64,000 nt of DNA, from the NCBI GenBank assembly GCA_963808725.1, contig CAWEGO010000002.1, positions 2,356,001 through 2,420,000 of the forward strand, written 5' to 3'. This DNA comes from JAHFUA01 sp963808725. GTDB lineage: Bacteria; Acidobacteriota; Terriglobia; Terriglobales; Acidobacteriaceae. Below are positions 19,980 to 28,528 of the stretch, one piece after another. Under the pieces are notes generated by a model, which searched no databases, was not told the origin of the DNA, and saw only the letters and a program-made list of their open reading frames with translations. Position 1 is the first letter of the stretch. Each line of letters starts with the position of its first letter. A program made the translations under genes and the position numbers.

Positions 19980-22900
19980 CTTGCTTTTCGAAGACGCCGC
20001 TAATGGCGGATCCGATCGTCGCAGTGGTGGTTCCGCGGCCGATCATGTGTCCCAACGACGCCACGCCCGCCGAGATCGAACCCAGGGAAAAGTCCCAGGT
20101 GTGCGTGCTCGACCCACTGGCCAGCGTCAACTGGCCGCGGTTGTCCGCGCCGACCGAATAGCTGCTACTTGCAGGGATGATGCTCGCGTCGGCCGTCACA
20201 CCCGAGATGTTGACATCCTTTACGCCGCCAGTGATGTGGCCAGCGCCGTCGGCCGTGAAGCTGCCCCCAATAACTATCGCCTCGCCGGTCGGGGACGACG
20301 GTGTGCCATCGATCTCGACCTGGACATTGGCAGGCCCGGTTGATGTCCAAGCGCCGTTTTGAGCGCTCTGTTGCGCCTGAGGCACTTGGGCCGTTGCCCC
20401 GCCAATGGCGTAAAACAAAGAGCTAGTTGTGTCGCCTGGAGTCAGTACCAGCCAATATTGAGAGCCCGCCGTCAAGGTGACGGCTGGCCCCGAGGTTTGG
20501 GTGAACGATGTGTTATTTGCGCTGAAAGACACGACAGGCAGGCTGGAAAAAAACGGGGCGGTGGTGGTGGTGAGTTGTGCGAGCAGGGTTCCCGGCGTGC
20601 CTCCGGCGTCGCTGTAAAGCGCAGCCGTAACCGCTCCGTCAGCAGCGCTCGTCCAAAGATCAATGCGAGCGTCTGTAAACGTACCGGTCGTAGCCGGGCT
20701 GAACTCGAACGCGTCAGCCAGGTAAGGTCCAGGCGAAGCGCCCTCAATAGCTCCAGATCCTGCGGGGACGGTTGTGCTGACATTGCTGAAAAGTACTGTA
20801 ATGGGGAGAAACCCGCGCGCCACGAAGGCGTATTGGCCATTGAGCTCGGCATTGTTCGCGCCGGCGGCACTCACGCCGGTGGTTATGCTCAGCGAATTGT
20901 TTACGGGATCGGGGTCGGCCTCGGGACTGTTGCTCACCACGATTGTCGCGGTCAGGGGCAGAGAGACCACGGTCGCGGTGGTTGTGAGCGACGGCGCCGA
21001 GGCCCCCACGGCCAGCGGACCGATCGTACAGGTCAGCGTGCCCGCGGCAGTGCTGGTACATCCTGCGGGTAGTGTTCCAAAAGTAGCGGCTGTGGACGGC
21101 GAGAGGCTGAATACCGCGACGACATTCGAGGCGTTCGAAGGCCCGAGGTTGGTGATGTTCGCCGTGTAGGTTAACGTGCTGCCCACCTGCGCCGGCGAAG
21201 GCGACGCCACCACGTTCATGTCGACGGAAAGGTCGGCGCCGGGCAGGAACGTCAACGTGGTGCTGGCGGTATTATTGGCGGGATTGGAGTCTGTCTCGTT
21301 TTCCCGCACATCTACCGTCACCACAGATGAGCCGGGTTGCGTGCCCACCAGCGTGACGCTGATCTGCGCGCTGGCCCCGGCAGCCAACGTGCCGAGGCTG
21401 GCAAAGCCGCCGTTGGGAATGATGATGCTGGGGTTACTAGTCTGGCAGATGCCCACGGACACCGTGCATGCAATCGCGTTCAGGCCGTTGCCTCCTCGGC
21501 CTCCCACCACCACTCCCGTTGCCGGCGTAGTTGTGCTGTTGTTCGTTACCTGCAGATTGAGGACGATATCGCCCCCGGCCGGCACCGCCGCCGGTGGAGT
21601 GGTGGTGCATTGTCCGGAGGAATCAACGAAGCAGATCGAGAGGTCGGTAGTCGTGGTTGCCGCACTGATCTCGGCGATGAAGGCATCATAGCCACCGCCT
21701 ATCGCCGGTTGCAGTGCGTTGGCGGTGACAAAACTGTTGTCATTGGTGAATCCGATTACGTAGGCATTGCCGCTGGAATCCAGGGTGAGATCTACGCCCC
21801 CGCTGTTGACGGGCCCATTACAGTTTTGACAGTTTCCTTCTCCTCCGAGATAAGTGGAGAACACCAGTCCAGTACCCGTGGCATTGAACTGGGTTACGAA
21901 CCCTTCATCGCTCCCACCGTTCCCCGGACTCTGCAGCCATATGCCATTGGCAAGCGGAAAATCATTGGAGGAGGTAATGCCGGTAAGCCAGGCCTGCTGG
22001 TTGCCATCCACCGCGATGGCATAGACGGCGTCCGAACCGCTGCCGGCGAGGTAGCTGGCGTAGCTCAGCGCATTGCCGGAGGAATTCAGCTTGGCGACCA
22101 CCCCATTGGTGTTGCCCAGCAGGGTCTTCTGGAATGCCGATCCCGAGACCGGGAAATTGCTGGCGTAGGTTTGTCCGGCTACATAGGCGTTGTTCGATGA
22201 ATCGAGAGCGATTCCCCAGAGGTAAGTCGGGGAATTGCCGCCGAGCAACGTGGCATAGGCCAGCGACCCGCCGCCGGAATTGATCTTCGCCGCGAAAGCG
22301 AATGCATAGCTGCTCCCGGCGTAGACAGTGGTGGGGGACGGGGCCGCATGGAAAAGCGCGAGCGCGGTAATGCCATGCGGTCCCAGATTATTGAGCAGTG
22401 ACCACGTCCCGCCGCCGTTACTGCTGAAGAACAGTCCCGCGCTCCCAGAGCCCGCGTACACGTTTTGCGAATTGGCGGGATCGACGGCAATGGTTCTGAC
22501 AGCGATGGTTGCGATTCCCTGGCTGAGCCCGTTGCTCGCCAGCGTCCAGGTGCCGGCGCCGTTCGTGCTCTTGAAAACTCCCGAGTTGGTGCCGGCGTAG
22601 AGCGTGGTGTGCGTGTTGGGGTCGATGGCAAGAGTGCGGACCGTGGCCGTGTTCCCAGTGTTGCTGGCCACCAGCCCGTTGTTCGCCGGGCTCCAATTGC
22701 CGCCCCCGTTCGTGCTGACGAATATGCCCTGGTCGGCAGAGCCCACGTAGACGATGGCGGAATTCGTGTAATCAATCACAATCGAGTTGATCAGTACTCC
22801 CGCCAAACCGCTGCTGGTTTGTATCTGCGTCCAACTCGTGCCCCCGTTCGTGCTCTTCCACACACCGCCGCCCTGCGTGCCGACGTAGAGCGTGCCTTCG

Positions 22901-24930
22901 TTGATCGGGTCCACCGCGACCGCATTCATGAAGTACGAGGGCAGCGTAGTGGAACTCCAGGTGCTCCCGCCGTTGGTGCTCTTGAGCAAGCCGTTGACGC
23001 CGTCCCCAGTCCCGGCATAGACGGTCTGCGGGTTCAGAGGATCAAAGGCGATCGCCGTCCCGTTGGCCGCGAACACCTGTGTCCAGCTCGTGCCGCCGGT
23101 AATGGTCTGAAAAACTCCCTGCGTTGTGCCGGCGATGAGGACCTGGCCATTCGTGGGACTTACGGCAAGGCCCTGGATATTGAGCCCGGTCAGGCCGCTG
23201 TTGAGCGCCGTCCAGACAGTGCCATTGGTGCTGCTGTAGACGCCGCCGCTGGTCACTGCGGGAAGCAGAGTTTTCTGCGCCGGGAAGTCGGCCGAGGTAG
23301 TTGAGCCGAGGACGTAGATGTTGTTGCTGCTGTCCAGGGCCACTGCGTCTACGTAGTCCTGCCCCGAGCCGCCCAGGAAATCGGAGAACACCTGGCCGGT
23401 GCCGGTGTTGTTGAGTTCAGTGACGAAGCCCGTCACGCAAGTCGACGCAGGGGAGCACGGGGTGAGCGTGCCGACAGCCGGATACCCGCTCTCCGCCTGC
23501 CCGATCACGTAGACGTTGCCCTGGCTATCCACCTGCATCTGTCCTGCCTGGGCGGTGCCGGTGCCGCTCAGGTAGGTGGAAAAAATCAGGGAAGCCAAGT
23601 TGACATCCAGCTTAGTGACAAACCCGTCGCCACCACTTGTGCAGGCAGGTGCGTTGGTGCAATTGGGCCGGAAGACCCCGGACGTGGTTGGGAAGTCGCT
23701 GGAGAACGAGGTGCCGCTGATGTAGACGCCAGTGCCGTCCACCACCAATCCGCCACTGGTGCTGCTCAGCGCCAGGATGTCCCGGCCGCTGCCGCCCACA
23801 TAGGTGAAGGCGAGGACCGCCGACCCCGCGGGGTTCAGCTTGGCGATAAAGACGTCGCTTCCGCCCGTGCTGACGTTGCACGCGCTGTCCGTGCCGCAGG
23901 TGCTTTTGTTGCCGCCCGGCGGGAACCCGGGAAAAGCGAAGCTGGCAGATTGCGTCTCGCCAGCGACATAGATGTTGCCATTGCTGTCGACTGCGATGGC
24001 GCCGTCGATATTGTTGAGGATGAACAGCTCGTCGCCGCTGCCGCCAAAGAAGCTAGAGAAGGAAAGGACAGGATCGATGATCAGCGGCTGGTGGTGGTCG
24101 TAATCGCCAACCCGGAACTTCACCCGGCCGTTCTGCAGCGCGTAGCCGCCCGCGACCTCGCGCCGCGTGCCCGTAATCTCCTGGTACAGCCGAGGCTTCT
24201 GCAGGCGGATGGTGTTCCCGCCCACACGCACGAGGAGATCGCCGCCGGCACTCAGTTCGAGTTTTCCGCCGCCGTCGATCAGCAGGCCGATCTGCTCCGG
24301 GCGGGCTCCGGGAGCCACAATAAAGTCGTATTCCAGCTGCCCCTGGTTGCCGTAATAATCAAGGTCGATGCCGGGATAGATCTGGTGATAACGCACGCGA
24401 GCATAGTTAGCGATTCCGCTGCGCCATTTGTGTGGGTCATTGCCAATGAAGTAGTTGCTCTTGCCGGGAAGCTGGTCTTCGCCGCTGATGGCGATTCCAG
24501 GACGCGGTGTTTCGAAACGAACACGCAGCCAGTCCAGGGGCGCGCTGGCTTCTGGCGTGGCCTTGTTGCCATCCGTGCCGATATGCTGCGGTCGGGATCG
24601 GGCCTTATCCAGCGCCAGCAAAGCTTCGGTACTCGTCAGGAGCAGGTTGTAGCCCGATCCACGGGAGAGAAACCTCACCGCGTCGGGAGCTTGTCCCCGA
24701 TTAGGTTCGAAGCTGAGCGGAAGGCGCGAATAATTTGCCAGGGCTTGCGTCTTTTGTGCAGAGGAAGAGCTCGAGGCGCGATTCTTCGCTGGCGCGACGG
24801 AAGAGCGGGTGGGGATCTGAATGGCAGCGGGGGCGACGCGACCCTTTATCCTGACTACGTCATCCTGACCGACCGAAGTACAAACGAGAAAGAGAATCCA
24901 AGCAAGGACAAAGGGAGCCCTGCGCTCCAT
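19909..24930 (-). CDS. Giant surface protein, N-terminal part (DUF7948, SBBP, sialidase-like repeats, DUF11)
   Basis: The ATG at 24930 has GGAGG four bases upstream (complement of 24935-24939) and a signal peptide (FVLAWILFLVCTSVG). Near residue 70 comes the DUF7948 signature LPLSFEPNRGQAPDAVRFL, then SBBP beta-propeller repeats (LGGSGxD, VxGxTxSxDFP), then about seven sialidase/BNR-like units with STNGGxxW (DNA about 22330-23250), more SBBP units, two DUF11-like domains (starting TTDLSICFV and ADLSVDMNV) and LNGQYAF-type domains. Homology is lost after GVFEKQ, about 25 codons before the stop, where the next frame takes over. It forms one probable gene with the two features downstream on the minus strand. 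Confidence 0.85.
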   Translation of the reverse strand: MERRAPFVLAWILFLVCTSVGQDDVVRIKGRVAPAAIQIPTRSSVAPAKNRASSSSSAQKTQALANYSRLPLSFEPNRGQAPDAVRFLSRGSGYNLLLTSTEALLALDKARSRPQHIGTDGNKATPEASAPLDWLRVRFETPRPGIAISGEDQLPGKSNYFIGNDPHKWRSGIANYARVRYHQIYPGIDLDYYGNQGQLEYDFIVAPGARPEQIGLLIDGGGKLELSAGGDLLVRVGGNTIRLQKPRLYQEITGTRREVAGGYALQNGRVKFRVGDYDHHQPLIIDPVLSFSSFFGGSGDELFILNNIDGAIAVDSNGNIYVAGETQSASFAFPGFPPGGNKSTCGTDSACNVSTGGSDVFIAKLNPAGSAVLAFTYVGGSGRDILALSSTSGGLVVDGTGVYISGTSFSSDFPTTSGVFRPNCTNAPACTSGGDGFVTKLDVNLASLIFSTYLSGTGTAQAGQMQVDSQGNVYVIGQAESGYPAVGTLTPCSPASTCVTGFVTELNNTGTGQVFSDFLGGSGQDYVDAVALDSSNNIYVLGSTTSADFPAQKTLLPAVTSGGVYSSTNGTVWTALNSGLTGLNIQGLAVSPTNGQVLIAGTTQGVFQTITGGTSWTQVFAANGTAIAFDPLNPQTVYAGTGDGVNGLLKSTNGGSTWSSTTLPSYFMNAVAVDPINEGTLYVGTQGGGVWKSTNGGTSWTQIQTSSGLAGVLINSIVIDYTNSAIVYVGSADQGIFVSTNGGGNWSPANNGLVASNTGNTATVRTLAIDPNTHTTLYAGTNSGVFKSTNGAGTWTLASNGLSQGIATIAVRTIAVDPANSQNVYAGSGSAGLFFSSNGGGTWSLLNNLGPHGITALALFHAAPSPTTVYAGSSYAFAFAAKINSGGGSLAYATLLGGNSPTYLWGIALDSSNNAYVAGQTYASNFPVSGSAFQKTLLGNTNGVVAKLNSSGNALSYASYLAGSGSDAVYAIAVDGNQQAWLTGITSSNDFPLANGIWLQSPGNGGSDEGFVTQFNATGTGLVFSTYLGGEGNCQNCNGPVNSGGVDLTLDSSGNAYVIGFTNDNSFVTANALQPAIGGGYDAFIAEISAATTTTDLSICFVDSSGQCTTTPPAAVPAGGDIVLNLQVTNNSTTTPATGVVVGGRGGNGLNAIACTVSVGICQTSNPSIIIPNGGFASLGTLAAGASAQISVTLVGTQPGSSVVTVDVRENETDSNPANNTASTTLTFLPGADLSVDMNVVASPSPAQVGSTLTYTANITNLGPSNASNVVAVFSLSPSTAATFGTLPAGCTSTAAGTLTCTIGPLAVGASAPSLTTTATVVSLPLTATIVVSNSPEADPDPVNNSLSITTGVSAAGANNAELNGQYAFVARGFLPITVLFSNVSTTVPAGSGAIEGASPGPYLADAFEFSPATTGTFTDARIDLWTSAADGAVTAALYSDAGGTPGTLLAQLTTTTAPFFSSLPVVSFSANNTSFTQTSGPAVTLTAGSQYWLVLTPGDTTSSLFYAIGGATAQVPQAQQSAQNGAWTSTGPANVQVEIDGTPSSPTGEAIVIGGSFTADGAGHITGGVKDVNISGVTADASIIPASSSYSVGADNRGQLTLASGSSTHTWDFSLGSISAGVASLGHMIGRGTTTATIGSAISGVFEKQVSDRVYIGRPQRRLGLPGRGHGQ

Positions 24931-25190
24931 AGCGCCTCCACTCTAGGTGCTGGAACCGCGCGGCACAACTCCGGGTCGCTGCCCTTTGGTGCTGGCCTGC
25001 GAATCGTCGCCTGCCCCCCGCGCCGTGGCGCAAGTCGAGCGTTTCTACAGACTTGGCTAACTTCTTCTTTCGGGGAAGAGTGGCTGAAACGTAACACGCG
25101 ATTGAGAGGCTGTCAATCCAAAATACCTGCCACAGCGGGTGTCTTTTGGCCGATAATGACGTTACTCCGACTTTGCCTGCGGGAGGTCCG

Positions 25191-25799
25191 ATGCGTACGT
25201 TTACCCTGCGCCTTTTGTTGCCGCTATTGCTGCTGGTAGCCTGGAGCGTCGCACCCGCCGCCCAGAATTCCGGCTCATCTTCTTCCAGTGCCCCGCAGAA
25301 CCCCAATGATTCGTCCGGGCAGCAACAGCAGCAACAACCCCCGCCGCCGCAGCAACAGCCGCCGCCGCCCCCGCCGGACCAGTCCAAGAAAAAGAAAGAC
25401 AAGAAGGACAAAGGTTCGCAGGACCCTGTCAATACTGAGGTGTTTTCGACGGCCGCGGCCAACAGCGTTCTGAACGATCTGCGCGACGGCCTCGAAGGCC
25501 ACACCCAGCGGCTGATGCTCTCCGCCTTCGACGCCGACAAGATGGATGGCTACCTTCAGTTCGAAGACCAGATCGAAGCTTTCTTCAACAAGTACACTTC
25601 TTTCACCGTGTACTTCCGTATCGCGCAGACCGCCACCGACGGGCCCAAGGGCATCGTGCTCGTGGATATTCAACTCGAAGAGAATCCGCGCGGCGCGGCG
25701 CCTCCGGTCCGCAAGAGCGGCCAGATGCGCTTCGAGCTGGAACGCGGCAAAAAGGGCTGGAAGATCGTGGACTTCAGCCCGCGCAACTTCTTCTCCTGA
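25191..25799 (+). CDS. Secreted protein, Pro/Gln-rich linker plus NTF2-like domain
   Basis: The ATG at 25191 has GGGAGG five bases upstream; a farther in-frame TTG at 25146 is less likely. The product is 202 residues: signal peptide about 1-22, a low-complexity run of Gln and Pro (about 42-63), a lysine-rich patch (SKKKKDKKDKG), then a folded C-terminal half (about 78-202) resembling NTF2/SnoaL-like domains, with LNDLRDGLEGHTQRLMLSAF and a final KGWKIVDFSPRNFFS. No catalytic motif is visible and the function is unknown. A Nudix gene starts 15 bases after its stop, so the two are probably co-transcribed. Confidence 0.75.
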   Translation: MRTFTLRLLLPLLLLVAWSVAPAAQNSGSSSSSAPQNPNDSSGQQQQQQPPPPQQQPPPPPPDQSKKKKDKKDKGSQDPVNTEVFSTAAANSVLNDLRDGLEGHTQRLMLSAFDADKMDGYLQFEDQIEAFFNKYTSFTVYFRIAQTATDGPKGIVLVDIQLEENPRGAAPPVRKSGQMRFELERGKKGWKIVDFSPRNFFS

Positions 25800-25814
25800 G
25801 CCTCTGCTCCCCGC

Positions 25815-26270
25815 ATGAAACGCGACTATCCTGACCGACCGATCGTGGGCGTGGGCGCGGTCATCGTCGAGGGCGGCCGCGCGCTGCTAGTGCGGCGTGG
25901 CACCGAGCCCCTGAAAGGCGAGTGGTCGATCCCCGGCGGAGTCGTCGAGTTGGGTGAAACGCTCCGCCAAGCGGCAGTGCGCGAGGCCAAAGAGGAGACC
26001 GGACTGGAGGTCGAGGCGGGCGAAGCGCTCGAGGTCGTGGACCGCATCCTGCGCGACCCCGAGCACAAGGTCCAATACCACTACGTGCTGGTCGATTTTC
26101 TTTGCCGGCGGATCTCAGGGGAGGCTCGGTCCGGCGCCGACGCCAGCGAACTCCGCTGGATCACGCCCGAGGAACTCGATAGCTTTCCCATCGCCGATTC
26201 CGCTGCCGCAGTGGTTCGCAGAGGGTTTGAACGGGCGGCGCAAAATCAAACGGCCCGCAGCTCATCTTGA
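25815..26270 (+). CDS. Nudix hydrolase
   Basis: 151 residues with a complete Nudix box, GGVVELGETLRQAAVREAKE followed by ETGL, at about residues 41-64 (pattern GX5EX7REXXEEXG). Nudix enzymes cleave nucleoside diphosphates linked to another group, using magnesium held by the box glutamates. Substrate cannot be deduced; the short single-domain form resembles ADP-ribose or nucleotide-sanitising members. The last codons and the TGA (26268-26270) lie inside a hairpin that probably terminates transcription from the opposite strand. Confidence 0.9.
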   Translation: MKRDYPDRPIVGVGAVIVEGGRALLVRRGTEPLKGEWSIPGGVVELGETLRQAAVREAKEETGLEVEAGEALEVVDRILRDPEHKVQYHYVLVDFLCRRISGEARSGADASELRWITPEELDSFPIADSAAAVVRRGFERAAQNQTARSSS

Positions 26271-26282
26271 GTCTGCGGGCCG
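26242..26282 (-). terminator. Rho-independent terminator for a minus-strand transcript
   Basis: CGGCCCGCAG (26251-26260) and CTGCGGGCCG (26273-26282) form a perfect 10-bp stem with a 12-base loop. Read on the minus strand the stem is followed by TTTGATTTT, a good terminator tail; on the plus strand there is no T-run. It therefore points to transcription coming leftward from about 26460. Confidence 0.65.
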
Positions 26283-26382
26283 CCGGTAGTCTGTTGGGAT
26301 TGGCCTGAGGCGGTCACGCTTTAACGGTGGCCCCTGACACTCCCGAACGACCGGAGTTGCGAGGAAGTTAGAGCGATTCGCC

Positions 26383-26433
26383 CTAAGCCTCAGCCACCTC
26401 ACCTGATCTACTATTACAGTCGGAATTGTTCAC
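26383..26433 (-). CDS. Candidate 16-codon micro-ORF with extreme Shine-Dalgarno
   Basis: A GTG at 26433 starts a 16-residue reading frame (M-NNSDCNSRSGEVAEA) ending at TAG 26383-26385. It is seven bases downstream of a GGAGG core that is part of a 13-base perfect complement to the 16S rRNA 3' end. A promoter-like pair lies upstream and a terminator downstream, so the unit looks complete: promoter, ribosome site, tiny frame, about 100 bases of RNA, terminator. The peptide matches nothing I know. It could instead be a non-coding RNA whose purpose is to bind the 16S tail. Evidence that it is translated is only the ribosome site. Confidence 0.35.
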   Translation of the reverse strand: MNNSDCNSRSGEVAEA

Positions 26434-26434
26434 T

Positions 26435-26447
26435 GGATCACCTCCTT
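26435..26447 (-). promoter_or_regulatory. Extended Shine-Dalgarno, 13-base match to 16S tail
   Basis: On the minus strand the sequence is AAGGAGGTGATCC, the full complement of the conserved 16S end GGATCACCTCCTT. Ordinary ribosome sites in this window match four to six bases. Confidence 0.6.
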
Positions 26448-26461
26448 CCTGGTGTAAGCCC

Positions 26462-26490
26462 ACACTAGTACATCTGGACCCCAAGGTCAA
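26462..26490 (-). promoter_or_regulatory. Sigma-70-like promoter for the micro-ORF unit
   Basis: Read leftward, TTGACC (26490-26485) and TAGTGT (26467-26462) are separated by exactly 17 bases. The first box matches the -35 consensus at five of six positions; the second keeps the TA and final T of the -10 box. The predicted start would lie about 10-15 bases before the long Shine-Dalgarno. Confidence 0.5.
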
Positions 26491-26841
26491 ATTCAGCTTC
26501 CGTGAAAAAATTTTCTGCTAGTAACGGCTTGAGCACCCGAAGCCTCGCGTCGAGGTTAGTGCGGCGGATGTTAGCGAGGCTGATTCTCCCCGGCCTGGAA
26601 ACGCGCGAAATGCCAGTTCAGGGACAACTGGAGGGCGGCGTTGCTCTTTTTTGGGGTTATGGCCGGGCCACGGAAGGCTCGCCCGGGGGCATCACCTCAG
26701 GAGCCGCTGGCCGTGCGTAATCTGGCACCGAAATGGGCGTGAGGATACGCTCCCGGTAAACCCACAGAAGACAAGGGACCGGGCTCACCGAAGTCAAGAA
26801 AGGCTCCCCTAACTTGCTGATGATGGGCCAGTTACGCGACC
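26491..26841. other. Intergenic region, no convincing gene
   Basis: About 350 bases upstream of the ChaN-like gene. Small reading frames exist on both strands (for example 26502-26720 plus and 26657-26869 minus), but none has a ribosome site or recognisable sequence. A CCTCGCGTCGAGG-type palindrome lies near 26543-26556. The promoter of the ChaN-like gene is presumably here but I could not place it. Confidence 0.4.
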
Positions 26842-28401
26842 ATGGAATCTCCGTCGAGAGCGCGCTCACGCCGCCGCAGCGCCGGTCAGTTGCACGCTCT
26901 CGCCAGCTTGCAGCGCGAACTCCGGGCCGCTGATCCCAACGGGCGCCGCAAGTATCTCCGCGACTTCAGCGAAGCCTTTCGCGATTACGAATCTCTCCTC
27001 ACCCTGCCGCAGGTGGAAGCCGAGCTTTGCCAGGCTGACGTGGTGCTGGTCGGCGATTACCACGCCTTGCCCACCTCGCAGCGCTTCGCTTCCCAGATAC
27101 TGGAACGAATATCGAGAGGCGGCCGGCCAGCGGTGCTGGCTGTGGAGACGATCTTCGCCCGCGACCAGCACATTCTCGACGAGTGGGTGCGCGGCCAGAT
27201 CGACGATGAAGAACTCCGTGAGCGCACCCGCTTCGACCTGGACTGGGGATACGACTGGGAGCCGTTCCATGAGTTGCTAATCGCGGCCCGCCAGCACGCG
27301 GTAGGGGTCTATGGCCTCGACTGCATGCCACGCGACGACCTGCGCAAGATCGCCCGCCGCGACCGCCACGCCGCCCAGAAGATCGCCGAGATCGCGCGCC
27401 GCCATCCGAATGCCATCGTGGTGGTGCTGTTCGGCGAGTCGCATCTCGCGCCCAATCACATCCCCGAAGTGCTGCGCGTCGCGCTGCCCGATGCTGGCGT
27501 GCTCACCCTGCTGCAGAACATCGACCATCTCTACTGGCGCGCCGCCGGTGAACGCCACGAGCACGTGGAAGCGGTGCGGGTAGAGAGCGATGTGCTCTGT
27601 GTGTTCAACGCCACGCCGCTGGAGAAGTACGAGAGCTACCGGCAGTGCATCGAGCGCTGGCGGGAGGAGCACGCCGCCCCCGACCTCGCGCCCACCTTCT
27701 ACAACCTGGTGGACGCGCTGGCCCGCTTCCTGCACATCGACAAGTACGCGGCGCACAACGGCACCCAGCCGGTGTACCTGGTGGACCGCATGCCGGAGGT
27801 GTACAGCCGGCCGTCGGACGAGACCATGCGCAAGCTGCTCGAGCGCAAAGGCGCCGGGGAAGATGAACTCAAGGAAATCCTCGCCCATATCGAAAGCGGC
27901 GGGTGCTGCTACGTGCCGCGCCTGGAGGCCATCTTCGTGCGCGAGTTCCAGATGGTGGGCGGAGCGGAGGAAGCCGCGCGCTTCGTGCATCATGCCTGCC
28001 GTCCGGCAGCGTCTTCGAACGACGCAGCAGCGGCGTCGGGCGAACCCACGAATCGCGAAGAGTGCTTCTACACGCGGGTGGTCGAGCACGCGCTCGGTTA
28101 TTTCGGCTCGCGCCTGCTGTATCCGGCCCGGCCGGCGGTGCGCGATCTCGACCTCGGCGTTACTTCCGCGCCATCCGTTGAGGAGCAGCCCCTGTTCGCT
28201 GGGCCGAGGTTCGCCTTGGCGACCGAGAAGCTCGGCTACATGCTAGGAAGCGAACTCTACGACGCTTACCTGGCTGGCCGCCTCTCCAAGCGCTACATCC
28301 GCTCACTGTTCTTCCGCAAGCTCAACGGTTCCGCGGCCCGCAGTACTTATCTCCAGACCGTCCGCAAAGCGCGCGCCCCGCAACGCAGTGCGATGGCGTA
28401 A
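26842..28401 (+). CDS. ChaN/Tiki-like (haem-binding uptake fold) protein
   Basis: 519 residues. The N-terminal half (about 60-265) fits the ChaN/Tiki family: VVLVGDYHALPTSQ near residue 70, AVETIFARDQHILDEWV, a DLDWGYDWEPFHELL block, GVYGLDCMPRDD and VVVLFGESHLAPNHIPEVL. Family members either bind haem (ChaN) or are metalloproteases (Tiki); the GDYH and GESH motifs supply the usual conserved acidic and histidine residues. The C-terminal 250 residues are unassigned and lengthen this protein well beyond ChaN. There is no signal peptide, so a cytoplasmic form is implied. No Shine-Dalgarno precedes the ATG. Confidence 0.75.
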   Translation: MESPSRARSRRRSAGQLHALASLQRELRAADPNGRRKYLRDFSEAFRDYESLLTLPQVEAELCQADVVLVGDYHALPTSQRFASQILERISRGGRPAVLAVETIFARDQHILDEWVRGQIDDEELRERTRFDLDWGYDWEPFHELLIAARQHAVGVYGLDCMPRDDLRKIARRDRHAAQKIAEIARRHPNAIVVVLFGESHLAPNHIPEVLRVALPDAGVLTLLQNIDHLYWRAAGERHEHVEAVRVESDVLCVFNATPLEKYESYRQCIERWREEHAAPDLAPTFYNLVDALARFLHIDKYAAHNGTQPVYLVDRMPEVYSRPSDETMRKLLERKGAGEDELKEILAHIESGGCCYVPRLEAIFVREFQMVGGAEEAARFVHHACRPAASSNDAAAASGEPTNREECFYTRVVEHALGYFGSRLLYPARPAVRDLDLGVTSAPSVEEQPLFAGPRFALATEKLGYMLGSELYDAYLAGRLSKRYIRSLFFRKLNGSAARSTYLQTVRKARAPQRSAMA

Positions 28402-28410
28402 GGAGCACTC

Positions 28411-28526
28411 CACTCAGCATTCAGCAGTCAGCCGTCGAACCCAGTCGGGTTGCCGCACCCATGATTGTGAATGTAACCTGATGCGCGGGTTTTAGCCGAT
28501 TGCTGACTGCTGATTGCTGACTGCTC
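28411..28526. repeat. Inverted repeat of tandem TGCTGAT/TGCTGACT words
   Basis: The left arm (28411-28436, CACTCAGCATTCAGCAGTCA then GCCGTC) mirrors the right arm (28496-28526, GATTGCTGACTGCTGATTGC then TGACTGCT). The right arm holds two tandem copies of a 14-base word. The right arm abuts the presumed TTG start of larB, leaving no room for a ribosome site. Confidence 0.7.
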
Positions 28527-28528
28527 CC

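Noticed and set aside
19960..19990. Programmed ribosomal frameshift in the giant gene
   Set aside because: No slippery heptamer or obvious downstream stem is seen at this junction or at the one near 14505.
26435..26447. The exact 3' end of 16S rRNA (GGATCACCTCCTT) on the plus strand
   Set aside because: The bases upstream do not resemble the conserved 16S tail or a 16S helix, and the opposite strand reads as a ribosome site followed by a start codon. It is not an rRNA fragment.
26502..26720. 72-codon plus-strand frame after the micro-ORF unit
   Set aside because: It begins inside the promoter region of the minus-strand unit's flank, has no ribosome site and no recognisable sequence.
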